A DNA stretch of 64,000 bases from Psychrobacter immobilis (GTDB lineage Bacteria > Pseudomonadota > Gammaproteobacteria > Pseudomonadales > Moraxellaceae), in NCBI RefSeq assembly GCF_904846065.1, contig NZ_CAJGZV010000001.1, positions 1,488,001 to 1,552,000 on the forward strand, read 5' to 3'. Position numbers and translations under genes: made by a program. Below the pieces are notes generated by a model, which did no database searches, was not told the DNA's origin, and worked only from the letters and a program-made list of their open reading frames with translations. Numbering within the stretch: the stretch's first letter is position 1; each line of letters begins with the position of its first letter. Positions 55,514 through 64,000 of the stretch are shown in pieces.

Positions 55514-55567
55514 ATAAAAAAGAGCGTAAACCCTATGAATCAATAGTAGGATTTACGCTCTTTTTTA
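55514..55567. terminator. Bidirectional terminator, WG-repeat gene and alpha/beta hydrolase
   Basis: AAAAAAGAGCGTAAA pairs with TTTACGCTCTTTTTT, with a partly paired inner CCTA/TAGG, followed by a T run in either direction. Confidence 0.9.
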
Positions 55568-55588
55568 TGGATTGTGTGACAACTAAAA

Positions 55589-56617
55589 CTATTCGTCTAA
55601 TAAATGATTGCTGATTAAATCAACCATATAAGGTTGATAGTATTCAGGAATATCATGCGCCATGCCTTCGATTAAATGAAACTTGGCATTCGGAATGGTC
55701 TTGGCAACCACGCGACCTTGTGAGGCGGGCAGTAGTCCATCTGCGCTACCATGCAGTACGATAGTCGGTGCTTTGACTTGCTTGCTAAACCGGCTAATAG
55801 AGCCTGACGCCAAGATAGCATTGAGCTGTTGTACCGTGCCGAGCGGATGAAAGTTGCGCTGATAACGCAATTTGGCAATTTCACGCACCATACGTACGTT
55901 GACATGCCCAGGCGTACCGACTGTCTTCATAAACCACACACTATGACGCACGATATCGCGCTCAGAATGACTTTCAGGGCGGTTGATCAGGGTATATAGC
56001 TGCTTAGGTTTTGGTGGTTTTAAAAATGCACGGTTGGTCGTGGTAAACATCAACGCCATACGCTGCACTAGACTTGGATAACGTGCCGCTACGATTTGCG
56101 CAATCATGCCGCCCATCGAAGCGCCAATCAGATGGGTTTTGCCCAACTGCAATGCTTTAATCAAACGAGCGGTATCTTCTGCCATATCCGTTAAATTATA
56201 AGCAACTTGCGTACCTTTATTGGACAACCCGGTTTGCAGGCGCATCATCATTTTTAGCTGACTGATACGCGGTAGTCCATCAATCTGCACTTTAGAAGAC
56301 AGACCAATATCACGATTATCAAAACGAATGACAAAAAACCCGGCATCAATAAGGCGCTTGATAAAATTATCTGGCCAAAATATCATCTGTGAGCCAAGTC
56401 CCATAATCATGAGCAGTGGTGGATTATTAGGATTGCCACCTGCCTCAACACACAGCTCAATGCCATCGCCGATATCAATCATTGATTGATACAGATGCTT
56501 GCTAAGGTCAGAGTCTCGCCATTGGTGCGCGCCAAACTTTTGCCACTCAGGAGTAGGGTAGCCACCTAAGTCTTCTGGTAGGGTTGCCGATGGTTTGATG
56601 TCATTCGATGTTGTCAT
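55589..56617 (-). CDS. Alpha/beta hydrolase
   Basis: 342-residue hydrolase. The nucleophile serine is in GASMGGMIAQIVAARYPS near residue 150, the oxyanion region in LLMIMGLGSQMIFW, and the catalytic Asp and His are likely in VLHGSADGLLPASQ and EGMAHDIPEYY. The N-terminal 40 residues form an unusual extension. The start at 56617 has AGGAC eight bases upstream. It directly follows the rubredoxin gene by 27 bases on the same strand; whether the two cooperate is not known. Confidence 0.88.
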   Translation of the reverse strand: MTTSNDIKPSATLPEDLGGYPTPEWQKFGAHQWRDSDLSKHLYQSMIDIGDGIELCVEAGGNPNNPPLLMIMGLGSQMIFWPDNFIKRLIDAGFFVIRFDNRDIGLSSKVQIDGLPRISQLKMMMRLQTGLSNKGTQVAYNLTDMAEDTARLIKALQLGKTHLIGASMGGMIAQIVAARYPSLVQRMALMFTTTNRAFLKPPKPKQLYTLINRPESHSERDIVRHSVWFMKTVGTPGHVNVRMVREIAKLRYQRNFHPLGTVQQLNAILASGSISRFSKQVKAPTIVLHGSADGLLPASQGRVVAKTIPNAKFHLIEGMAHDIPEYYQPYMVDLISNHLLDE

Positions 56618-56644
56618 GAAGTGTCCTAATTAGAGGGTCGTCTA

Positions 56645-56809
56645 TTACAGCTCAAGCATCTCAAAATCAAGCTTGCCCACACCGCACTCTGGGCAGGTCC
56701 AATCATCAGGGATGTCATCCCATTTGGTGCCTGGGGCAATCCCTTCTTCGGGACAGCCGAGTGCTTCATCATATATCCAGCCGCAGACGATACATTCATA
56801 ACGTTTCAT
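56645..56809 (-). CDS. Rubredoxin
   Basis: 54-residue iron protein, short and easily overlooked. The four iron-binding cysteines are in two CxxC pairs: ECIVCGW near the start (residues 6 and 9) and WTCPECG near residues 39 and 42. The [20 protein letters not shown] stretch and DDIPDDW are the family signature; the extra Cys at 19 is common in the alkane-hydroxylase type. AGGA lies seven bases before the ATG. In gammaproteobacteria it transfers electrons from rubredoxin reductase to alkane hydroxylase; neither partner is in this window. Confidence 0.93.
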   Translation of the reverse strand: MKRYECIVCGWIYDEALGCPEEGIAPGTKWDDIPDDWTCPECGVGKLDFEMLEL

Positions 56810-57164
56810 AAATAGTCCTATCGAGCATTATCAGTGTTTATAATCCGTGTTACAGGGTGTTTTTGACGTTCATATTTACAATCATAGCCGTTAGATGAGA
56901 CTGTAAAAGCGCACATAGTTTAGCATATAACCGTGATTTTCGTCGTTAAGTTTACACTTGTATATTGAGATTGATTGGTTTTTATCAAGGGGTTTAGGTC
57001 TTCTGTCTGTCAGTAAGCACCTGTACGCTTACGTGCGCAACTGCGATATTTCTATCAATTATGTTATAATAAGCGCCGCTAAATTCACAGTATTCGCCAT
57101 CATTTATCGTTGATATATTATTATCTAAATTACATTATCTAAGTCATATAAGCTAAGGGTTACC
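56810..57164. other. Divergent intergenic region, rubredoxin and apt
   Basis: 355 bases without a gene. It holds the apt promoter candidate near 57065 and several ATTATCTAA-like repeats just before apt. Confidence 0.5.
57041..57070 (+). promoter_or_regulatory. Candidate promoter of apt
   Basis: A perfect TATAAT at 57065-57070, with CTGCGA at 57041-57046 as a poor -35 (18-base spacer), about 95 bases before the apt start. The -10 is convincing; the -35 is not. Confidence 0.35.
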
Positions 57165-57734
57165 ATGAGCATTAATGCTGCCGCTACATCTAAAAATGTC
57201 GAAAATGAGTCGTCTAATAAGCTCAATACGGATCATCCCTTTTGGCAAGTGATTCGCACAGTACCAGACTTCCCGAAAGTCGGCATTGATTTTTATGATA
57301 TTACGCCGTTACTGCGCAGTCATATTAATGAGGTGATAGATGCATTGCTCGCCGCACTGCCTGAAGGCGTGATGGATGAGGTAGATTGTCTAGGGGCAGT
57401 TGAAGCGCGTGGTTTTGTCTTTGCAAGTTTGCTTGCAGGTCGATTGGGCAAAGGGATGATTTTGCTACGTAAACCCGGTAAGCTGCCACCGCCCGTTGCC
57501 AATAAAGCGTATGCTCTAGAATATGGTAAAGACACGCTTGAGATGCAAAACAATCTACCGCCTGAGCGCGTGCTATTGGTCGATGATATTTTAGCCACAG
57601 GCGGTACTTTAACCACCGCTTATGAGTTGTGTAAATCGGCAGATCATACTGTAGTGGGGGCGTTAGTATTGCTAGATTTGGTTGATTTGCATGGCGAATT
57701 TCCAGTGCCTGTCTATACGGTCTTAAAGGCTTAA
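57165..57734 (+). CDS. apt: Adenine phosphoribosyltransferase Apt
   Basis: Salvages adenine to AMP using PRPP. 189 residues. The PRPP-binding motif VLLVDDILATGGT is near residue 130 and the adenine-site GAVEARGFVFASLLAGRLGKG near residue 75. An N-terminal tail of about 25 residues precedes the conserved FPKVGIDFYDITPLL. The start ATG has TAAGGG in front. A long perfect terminator follows. Confidence 0.96.
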   Translation: MSINAAATSKNVENESSNKLNTDHPFWQVIRTVPDFPKVGIDFYDITPLLRSHINEVIDALLAALPEGVMDEVDCLGAVEARGFVFASLLAGRLGKGMILLRKPGKLPPPVANKAYALEYGKDTLEMQNNLPPERVLLVDDILATGGTLTTAYELCKSADHTVVGALVLLDLVDLHGEFPVPVYTVLKA

Positions 57735-57768
57735 AACTGGCAACGCTTAGTGAATAGCGTGAAATGAA

Positions 57769-57816
57769 GCAATCAAAAAAGCGCGCTGAATGAGTTTAGC
57801 GCGCTTTTTTGATTGC
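57769..57816. terminator. Long bidirectional terminator, apt and adhesin-E-like gene
   Basis: Perfect 19-bp inverted repeat (57769-57787 and 57798-57816) with GCGCGC core and A6/T6 flanks around a 10-base loop. Confidence 0.95.
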
Positions 57817-57832
57817 CTGTATTTGGTTTGTC

Positions 57833-58309
57833 TTAACGTACGTTGCTTGTCTTGCTGGTAAGGTAAGTTTTACACGCCTGTTCTATTAGCATGCGACTAA
57901 TCGTTTTTGGCTTGGTTATCTTAAAATCTTTGGTGGTTAATATGGGTTTTTCTGATTGCCAAGATTCTAATACCTTGTTATTGGCATCATAGTTAACGTA
58001 AGCGCGTCTATAGTAACTGGCGTCTTTACAAGAGATGAGCAATTGCTGATCGCTATGATGAATCGCTTTTTCTTTACCTTCCTTATCTACTTTTGTTTCA
58101 TCTTTTTGTGCAGGGTATGTTCTGCGGATAGATACGGTGATGTTTTCGACACTTTTTTCGTCTATGATATTGATGTCGGAGCTTTCAATAGAGTCTAAGT
58201 CTAAGCTAAAAATTGATCCAGTAGGACTTTCTGATATTTTTGACCAGTTCACTGCATGCGTGCTGACTGCTAGAACACCACCCACTAATAACACTGATAG
58301 CCGTTTCAT
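57833..58309 (-). CDS. Secreted protein resembling surface adhesin E
   Basis: 158-residue protein with a Sec signal (MKRLSVLLVGGVLAVSTHA, cleavage after residue 19 or so). The mature start VNWSKISESPTGSIFSLDLDSIE matches the pattern of the surface-adhesin protein E family (protein E of Haemophilus), which I recognise with moderate confidence. Two cysteines (SCKDA, ACKTY) may be disulfide-bonded. ATG 58309 has AAGG eight bases upstream; TTG 58315 is rejected. Convergent with apt. Whether it binds host proteins cannot be said. Confidence 0.65.
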   Translation of the reverse strand: MKRLSVLLVGGVLAVSTHAVNWSKISESPTGSIFSLDLDSIESSDINIIDEKSVENITVSIRRTYPAQKDETKVDKEGKEKAIHHSDQQLLISCKDASYYRRAYVNYDANNKVLESWQSEKPILTTKDFKITKPKTISRMLIEQACKTYLTSKTSNVR

Positions 58310-58451
58310 AATCAAGCCTTGCTTCTTGTTGTGAGAAGTGAGCCATGATAGCCAACTTACTATTAGCAGGCAAATTTCTTTTATGACCTGCGACTGAGGT
58401 TTGTAAAGTGTTGATCATACTCATCACTGTTTATAACGCTCGACGCTCATA

Positions 58452-59396
58452 TCAATGACGCATCGCTGCTAACATCTGAGCAAGCTCATCACGAGCACCA
58501 ATAAAGCCATCGATACCTTTTGGTAATAAATCTTGTGTAACCGTGTCTTGTTGATAGGCGCTACTATATTCCTCTCGCGTTAGACTCACGCGTTTCATGT
58601 CAGCCACATCTAATGACATGCTAGGTGACAGTTGCTGTATCACCTCAGTATCCATCGCTGCCAGCGCGTCGATAAGGTCAGGCGCAATGGTCAATAGATC
58701 ACACCCTGCTAGCGCCAATATCTGTTCAGTCGAGCGGAAGCTTGCGCCCATCACTTGCGTATTATAGTTATGCTGCTTGTAGTATTGATAAATGCGCTTC
58801 ACAGACTGCACGCCCATATCATCAGAATCGGGCACGTTTTGACGATTTTGTTGGCGTTTTTGCCAGTCTAAAATACGACCAACGAAAGGCGATATCAATG
58901 TCACGCCAGCATCCGCACAGGCAATCGCTTGATGTTGTCCAAATAACAACGTTAAATTGCAGTGAATATTTTGAGTTTCAAGATAGCGTGCTGCCTCAAT
59001 ACCCTGCCATGTCGCGGCCATCTTAATTAATACGCGCTCTGAGTTAACCCCTGCTTTTTGGTAAGCTTCCATAAACGCTAATGCTTTATCAATCGTTGCT
59101 TGAGTGTCATAAGACAAACGAGCATCCACTTCGGTAGAGACGCGGCCTTGGATAAGCTCTAAAATATCACAGCCAACCTGAATGGTCAGCGCGTCAATCA
59201 CTGCATCTATATTGCCACTATGACGACTCATGGTTTCTGACAGCATGCCTTGGTTGTCAGGATGGAGGAGTGCTTTAGTAATGAGGCTTGGATTGGTGGT
59301 CGCATCGATAGGTTTTAAGCGCGCAATGGCGGCAAGGTCGCCAGTATCAGCGACAATGGTGGTCATGGTACGAAGCTGTTGTAATGCGCTCATCAT
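58452..59396 (-). CDS. tal: Transaldolase (class I, TalB type)
   Basis: Transfers a dihydroxyacetone unit between sugar phosphates in the pentose phosphate pathway. 314 residues. The PIDATTNPSLI motif is near residue 29, and the Schiff-base lysine is at about residue 125 in RVLIKMAATWQG. The C-terminal VMGASFRSTEQILALAGCDLLTIAP is typical. Tandem ATG at 59396 and 59393, with AAGGATAT just upstream. No other pentose phosphate gene is near. Confidence 0.95.
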   Translation of the reverse strand: MMSALQQLRTMTTIVADTGDLAAIARLKPIDATTNPSLITKALLHPDNQGMLSETMSRHSGNIDAVIDALTIQVGCDILELIQGRVSTEVDARLSYDTQATIDKALAFMEAYQKAGVNSERVLIKMAATWQGIEAARYLETQNIHCNLTLLFGQHQAIACADAGVTLISPFVGRILDWQKRQQNRQNVPDSDDMGVQSVKRIYQYYKQHNYNTQVMGASFRSTEQILALAGCDLLTIAPDLIDALAAMDTEVIQQLSPSMSLDVADMKRVSLTREEYSSAYQQDTVTQDLLPKGIDGFIGARDELAQMLAAMRH

Positions 59397-59913
59397 ATAT
59401 CCTTTTTGATCAAAAACAGATTGTGTTCAGTTACGTGGTAATTTTCTTGTTTATAGTGCTATTTGCTATCAGTTTTAGACTGTAACATAGTTTTGAGTGG
59501 ATGTTCCCCCATAGTTTTACCGTACGTCGCTGCCATATTGCCTCTGTTTGCCAATATTGACGAATTTACGCGCATTTACACATGGGCACTGTCGATAGTT
59601 TTTGTTATAGTAGAGCGGGTCAGCGATCTGGCTGCTACATTTGCATGCTGGTGTGTGTGACTAACATACGGCAATAGTAGACGATAGCGCTCGCCGTGCA
59701 GGGTGCTTTTGAGAGGCTGCCTGCTATTTAGTGTGATTTCTATCGAATATCATTGCTAGTATGCTTGATACCTTTGACCGTCATTGAGTGCTGATTCAAT
59801 AATGAAATGATTGGTTGTCGATAATTAGAAATACTTGAAGCCTTCAAAGTTAAAAAAGCAGTACCTAACTAGTAAAAAACTCAGTAATAATTTTAGAAAA
59901 AGGATAGGCGGTA
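59397..59913. other. Divergent intergenic region, tal and pheA
   Basis: 517 bases, containing a pheA promoter candidate at about 59774-59803. No leader peptide rich in phenylalanine and no attenuator hairpin is seen before pheA. No gene is recognised. Confidence 0.5.
59774..59803 (+). promoter_or_regulatory. Candidate promoter of pheA
   Basis: TTGACC at 59774-59779 and AATAAT at 59798-59803 are separated by 18 bases, about 110 bases upstream of the pheA start. The fit to a sigma-70 promoter is only moderate. Confidence 0.3.
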
Positions 59914-61095
59914 ATGAGTGAGCAGTCATCAGAGCAAAACATGGATAAGCTAAATCAAGCCATCGCAGGGGCTAACGATACTGCAACTGAAAAAGCATTT
60001 TTGGACGATATTCGCCAAAGTATTGATACAGTAGACTGCGAAATCCAGACACTGATTAATAACCGTGCCAAGTTGGCTCAGCAAGTGGCCGCAGTAAAGA
60101 AACAGCACATTGTCAATAACCCGACTGCCGACAATAGCAATCCTATTTTTTATCGCCCTGAGCGTGAAGCGCAAGTGCTAAAAGCGGTGATGGAACGCAA
60201 CACAGGTCCGATCGCTGATGACAAAATGGCGCGGTTGTTCCGTGAAATCATGTCGGTCTGTCTCGACTTAGAAGCACCGCAGCGCATTGCTTTCTTGGGA
60301 CCAGTAGGCACTTTTACTCATGCTGCTGCGCTCAAGCATTTCGGTAAAGCCGCTGATACCGTGCCAATGACCACCATCACTGATGTATTCCGTGAAGTTG
60401 AAGCAGGCACAGCGATGTATGGTGTGGTGCCAGTCGAAAACTCGTCTGAGGGTGTGGTTAACCATACGTTAGATGGTTTTCTTTCTTCTACCTTAAAGAT
60501 AATTGGAGAAGTTGAGCTGCCGATTCATCAGAATTTCTTGGTCGCAGAACATACCAAACTTGATGGTTTAAGCCGTATTTACTCGCATCAGCAGTCACTA
60601 GCGCAGTGTCGTCATTGGCTCGATGTCAATTATCCTAATGTCGAGCGCGTGGCGGTATCGAGCAACGGCGAAGCTGCCCGCCGCTTGAAAAATGAATGGC
60701 ATTCAGCGGCAATCGCCGGTGATGTGGCTGCTGCAGAATATGGCTTACATAAGCTATATTCAAATATCGAAGACAACCCGAGCAATACCACGCGATTCCT
60801 TATCATCGGTCATGAAGCGATTGCGCCATCAGGTCAGGATAAAACGTCTATCGTCGTATCAGCACATGACAAAGCGGGCGCATTGATCGAGATTTTGAAG
60901 CCTTTGTCTTATCATGGCGTGTCGATGACCAGTATCGAAACCCGTCCTGAGCGTCCGAATAAGTGGGCATACGTATTCTTCATCGACATGAATGGTCATA
61001 TTGACGAGCCAAACGTCAGCGCTGCTATCGCTGATATCCGTCCATTGGTAAAAGATGTGCGTGTTCTAGGTTCTTATCCAAAAGCAGTGCTATAG
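59914..61095 (+). CDS. pheA: Chorismate mutase/prephenate dehydratase PheA
   Basis: Bifunctional enzyme that turns chorismate into prephenate and then phenylpyruvate. 393 residues. The N-terminal chorismate mutase helix bundle runs from about residue 27 (FLDDIRQSIDTVDCEIQTLINNRAKLA) to 120. The dehydratase starts at IAFLGPVGTFTHAAA, with the catalytic NTTRFLIIG near residue 290. The C-terminal ACT domain has the phenylalanine-binding IETRPERPNKWAYVFFID (usual ESRPN-like). AAAAAGGATAGG precedes the ATG. First gene of the pheA-hisC-tyrA-aroA block. Confidence 0.97.
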   Translation: MSEQSSEQNMDKLNQAIAGANDTATEKAFLDDIRQSIDTVDCEIQTLINNRAKLAQQVAAVKKQHIVNNPTADNSNPIFYRPEREAQVLKAVMERNTGPIADDKMARLFREIMSVCLDLEAPQRIAFLGPVGTFTHAAALKHFGKAADTVPMTTITDVFREVEAGTAMYGVVPVENSSEGVVNHTLDGFLSSTLKIIGEVELPIHQNFLVAEHTKLDGLSRIYSHQQSLAQCRHWLDVNYPNVERVAVSSNGEAARRLKNEWHSAAIAGDVAAAEYGLHKLYSNIEDNPSNTTRFLIIGHEAIAPSGQDKTSIVVSAHDKAGALIEILKPLSYHGVSMTSIETRPERPNKWAYVFFIDMNGHIDEPNVSAAIADIRPLVKDVRVLGSYPKAVL

Positions 61096-61258
61096 TCCCT
61101 CTACTGTAAAAGAGTCATGGCGTTTACCTTGCGTGAAGTATCACATAATCATCTGCACTCGGTTGCCTTGGTTGCCCTTGACTCGCTTTGAAATTGAACC
61201 AACGATATAGCGCCGAATGGCTCACATCACTTGCCAAAATCATATCTAAGGATAAATC

Positions 61259-62401
61259 ATGCCGTCATCTCATTCAGTAGAGTCAAATTTATCACCGCTT
61301 GTACCTGCCTACGATAGTATTTTAGAGCTAGTGCCTTATCAAACGGGCAAGCCGATTGAAGAGTTAACGCGTGAGTATGGCGTCTCAGATGTGGTAAAAC
61401 TTGCCAGTAATGAAAACCCAAGAGGCTGCTCACCGCACGTCACGCTAGCGATTACTGAGCAATTGGGTCAGTTGGCACGTTATCCTGATGGCAACGGTTA
61501 CTATCTAAAACAAGCGCTGGCTGACTTCAATGATGTCAGTGTGGAGCAGATTACTTTGGGTAATGGCTCTGACGATTTGCTTGATATTTTAGCGCGTAGT
61601 TTTGCTGGTGCTGACGATGCTATCGTTTACAGTCAATATGCCTTTATCGTTTATGCGATGTTGGCTAAAATACAAGGGGCCACAGGTATAGAAGTGCCTG
61701 CCCATCGCTTTGGGCATGATCTAAAAGCAATGAGTCAAGCGGTTCAAGACAACCCCAATACTAAAATAGTCTTTATCGCCAATCCTAATAATCCAACTGG
61801 CACGCAGCTTGAGCCTCAAGAGTTACGAGCATTTATGGCTAGTATACCAAGCTCGGTATTGGTGGTATTAGATGAAGCGTATATCGAATATAGCCCTGAA
61901 AGTAATAATAGGGCGTTGTTAGATGAATTTGATAATGTCGTCATCGTGCGCACTTTTTCCAAAGCTTATGGACTGGCGGGTTTACGTGTCGGTTATGCGC
62001 TTAGCTCAGTGGCTGTCGCGGACTTACTCAACCGAATCCGTCAGCCATTTAACGTGAGTAGGGTGGCTTTAGCGGCGGCGGCGGCGGCACTTGCTGACTC
62101 AGACTTTATCGAAAAAACTCGTCTGATGAATGATGAGCAAATGCGCTGGTTAGAAAAGCAGTTTGACGCATTAGGGTTGGGTTTCATTAAGTCGCATGCC
62201 AACTTTATTATGGTAGAAATAGCCGTTGAGATGGAAGACATCACCGCTGCTTCTATTCATCAAGCATTGCTAGAGCAGGGTGTTATCGTCCGTCCATTAG
62301 AGAGCTATGGCTTACCTCATTGGCTGCGTATCACAGTAGGGGTAGCAGAAGAAAATATGCGCCTGATTGATACACTGCGCTCAATCTTGACTGATAATTG
62401 A
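61259..62401 (+). CDS. hisC: Histidinol-phosphate aminotransferase, HisC-type
   Basis: PLP-dependent class I/II aminotransferase of 380 residues. The cofactor motif ANPNNPTGT is near residue 173 and the PLP lysine is in RTFSKAYGLAGLRVGY near residue 239. In this position (pheA-hisC-tyrA) such enzymes may also act on aromatic keto acids. This is the HisC2 situation known from Pseudomonas and Acinetobacter, an inference from context. AAGGATAAATC before the ATG is a good ribosome binding site. Confidence 0.93.
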   Translation: MPSSHSVESNLSPLVPAYDSILELVPYQTGKPIEELTREYGVSDVVKLASNENPRGCSPHVTLAITEQLGQLARYPDGNGYYLKQALADFNDVSVEQITLGNGSDDLLDILARSFAGADDAIVYSQYAFIVYAMLAKIQGATGIEVPAHRFGHDLKAMSQAVQDNPNTKIVFIANPNNPTGTQLEPQELRAFMASIPSSVLVVLDEAYIEYSPESNNRALLDEFDNVVIVRTFSKAYGLAGLRVGYALSSVAVADLLNRIRQPFNVSRVALAAAAAALADSDFIEKTRLMNDEQMRWLEKQFDALGLGFIKSHANFIMVEIAVEMEDITAASIHQALLEQGVIVRPLESYGLPHWLRITVGVAEENMRLIDTLRSILTDN

Positions 62402-62515
62402 TAATAAGTATGTTAGGTCGTTTTGGATAAGTAAATAATTTATTAATCATTTTTATGACACTAGTGTCGGCTTGTTTTAGTCATTCTGACGCTAGTTTGT
62501 TTAACGAGAAAAGCC

Positions 62516-64000
62516 GTGAGTCGCCAGCAAAACAATATAAGCAATCAAAACAATAATATGCAGTCTATGAATACTCAGCCGCCGTTATTTAAACAGATTT
62601 GTGTGATTGGTCTAGGGCTTATCGGTGCGAGCCTTGCCCAAGCCATTAAAGACAATGGTTTGAGTGAGCGTTTGGTGGCGGTTGATAGACATACACCAAG
62701 CATCGACGAAGCCATTCAGCACGGCTTATTAGACGCTGGTAGTGCTGTCTTAAGTAAGGTAGTGTTTGGTAGTGATTTGATTGTTATCGCCGTACCAGTA
62801 CAAGCGGTGCAAGCCGTATTTATTGATATCAAAGCAGCGATGGATAATGGACAACTTGCTACTGATTGCATCATTACTGATGTTTGTAGCACCAAGGTCA
62901 ATATCATTGATGCGGCTCAAGCGGTGTTCGGCTCGCTACCGACAGGATTGGTGCCTGCACATCCAATTGCGGGTGCTGAGAATTCAGGATATCATGCCAG
63001 ACGCGCCACATTGTTTGTGAATCATAGTGTCATTATTTGTGAGCTACCTACTACAAGCAATGTAGCGATTACCAAGCTGCGGCAGTTATGGGAAGCGGTG
63101 GGTGCAAACGTTATGTCAATGGATGCGGAACACCATGATCGCATATTGGCGCACACCAGTCATTTGCCACATCTGCTTGCCTTTAATTTGGTTGAGCAAT
63201 TGGCGAGCCATGATGACAATTTAGATATGTTCCGCTATGCAGCGGGCGGCTTTCGTGACTTTAGCCGTATCGCTGCCAGTGACCCTAAAATGTGGCATGA
63301 TATATTTTTTGCCAACGAAAGCGCGATTGTTAGCGCCCTTGATGAGTATGGCGTTTACCTACAGACCATGCGTCAGCTTATCATCGATAAAGATTCAACC
63401 GCCCTGATGGGACTTTTGGGCCGCGCGCAAGCCGCACGGCGACATTTTGGCCATATGTTAGCCAGCACCCCTTATACGGATACTTCTGCCATGTCAGCTT
63501 CTTATAATATTACTCCTAGCAATACTGTATTGGGCACTATTGCCATTCCTGGTGACAAGTCTATCTCGCATCGCAGCATTATGCTGGGCAGCCTTGCGAC
63601 AGGCGTGACCAATGTCACTGGATTTTTGGAAGGGGAAGATGCGCTTGCCACCTTGCAAGCATTCCGTGATATGGGCGTGACCATTGAAGGGCCTGATAAC
63701 GGAAAATTGACCATTCATGGTGTTGGTATGAATGGGCTAAAGCCAAGCAAGACACCATTGTATATGGGCAACTCAGGTACTAGCATGCGCCTGCTGGCTG
63801 GTATTTTAGCGGCGCAATCATTTGATAGTGTATTAACTGGTGATACCAGCCTAAATAAACGCCCAATGGAGCGTGTGGCCGCACCTTTACGCGAGATGGG
63901 TGCAGTCATTCAAAGTACGGGTCATAGTGGTACGGCACCACTTAGTATCACTGGTCGAGCGACTATCGGTAAGCCATTACAAGGCATCGATTATGAGATG
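62516..64000 (+). CDS. tyrA-aroA: Bifunctional prephenate dehydrogenase/EPSP synthase (TyrA-AroA fusion), runs off window
   Basis: One open frame from GTG 62516 past the right edge, at least 495 codons. The N-terminal part is prephenate/cyclohexadienyl dehydrogenase: NAD motif CVIGLGLIGASLAQAI, VPAHPIAGAENSGYH and the HDRILAHTSHLPHLLAFNL stretch. From about 63490 the 5-enolpyruvylshikimate-3-phosphate synthase domain starts with IPGDKSISHRSIMLGSLA, and LYMGNSGTSMRLLAGILA follows. Fused forms are known in Pseudomonas and Acinetobacter. GTG 62516 has GAGAA upstream; ATGs at 62558 and 62567 are alternatives without one. The C-terminal two-thirds of the AroA domain lie beyond the window. Confidence 0.92.
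   Translation, partial: MSRQQNNISNQNNNMQSMNTQPPLFKQICVIGLGLIGASLAQAIKDNGLSERLVAVDRHTPSIDEAIQHGLLDAGSAVLSKVVFGSDLIVIAVPVQAVQAVFIDIKAAMDNGQLATDCIITDVCSTKVNIIDAAQAVFGSLPTGLVPAHPIAGAENSGYHARRATLFVNHSVIICELPTTSNVAITKLRQLWEAVGANVMSMDAEHHDRILAHTSHLPHLLAFNLVEQLASHDDNLDMFRYAAGGFRDFSRIAASDPKMWHDIFFANESAIVSALDEYGVYLQTMRQLIIDKDSTALMGLLGRAQAARRHFGHMLASTPYTDTSAMSASYNITPSNTVLGTIAIPGDKSISHRSIMLGSLATGVTNVTGFLEGEDALATLQAFRDMGVTIEGPDNGKLTIHGVGMNGLKPSKTPLYMGNSGTSMRLLAGILAAQSFDSVLTGDTSLNKRPMERVAAPLREMGAVIQSTGHSGTAPLSITGRATIGKPLQGIDYEM

Noticed and set aside
62458..62469. GACACTAGTGTC palindrome before tyrA-aroA
   Set aside because: A 12-bp palindrome is expected by chance several times in a genome, and no second copy or known operator matches.
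1..64000. Search for tRNA, rRNA, riboswitch, CRISPR or phage genes
   Set aside because: No tRNA-like T-arm with paired ends, no regularly spaced repeats and no phage structural or integrase gene was recognised by eye. A covariance-model search would be needed to exclude small RNAs.

Overview
The window looks like the chromosome of a Psychrobacter species or a close Moraxellaceae relative. The basis is recognition of the proteins and the gene neighbourhood: tyrA-aroA is one fused gene as in Acinetobacter and Pseudomonas, glnE-ilvE lie next to a sugar-transferase cluster that ends at aspS, and many transcription units end in long A/T-flanked hairpins. No tRNA, rRNA, CRISPR array, prophage or plasmid function was found. 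Coding density is high and both strands are used.

Layout. 1-5.9 kb: end of an AmpG-like permease, prmC, a MoeB/ThiF-type enzyme, an ABC1/UbiB kinase-like protein and an MFS transporter. 5.9-11.4 kb: an Lrp-type regulator divergent from leuA, an orphan protein, then accB-accC on the minus strand. 11.6-17.8 kb: a MATE exporter, an unusual lipoprotein with an 11-residue repeat, an EVE protein, hemW, a 46-residue entericidin-like lipoprotein and trmL. 17.9-22.7 kb: the tusDCBE sulfur relay on the minus strand, then glnE. 23-32.8 kb: ilvE, a sugar-transferase cluster (GT4, GT2, capsule-type transferase, HtrL/YibB, GT8-like, LpxL-like acyltransferase), then aspS. This is the position of the lipooligosaccharide outer-core locus of Acinetobacter baumannii. 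The middle of the cluster is AT-rich and holds a dead IS1595-type element with a perfect 8-bp target duplication. 33-43 kb: a SohB-like protease, fatty acid genes (acyl-CoA dehydrogenase, phosphotransferase-like protein, SDR) and two tandem fadD copies. The second fadD is frameshifted by a 61-bp tandem duplication. 43.7-52.9 kb: fetB-fetA, a YbgC-type thioesterase, xthA, argJ, a DUF4377-like lipoprotein, sdaA and a nucleobase permease. 53-59.4 kb: an EamA exporter, a WG-repeat secreted protein, an alpha/beta hydrolase behind a rubredoxin, apt, an adhesin-E-like secreted protein and transaldolase. 59.9-64 kb: pheA, hisC and the tyrA-aroA fusion, an aromatic amino acid block that runs off the right edge.

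The window is mostly ordinary core genome. I did not find a convincing new multi-gene system. The points most worth a second look are the ilvE-aspS surface sugar locus with its IS scar, the 61-bp duplication that breaks fadD2, short repeats ending in GGGCGTGTCCTCA (one is a complete 170-bp MITE-like element, one sits inside the tus operon), and 15-bp tandem repeats at three places, one of which repeats an in-frame stop codon five times between the thioesterase gene and fetA.
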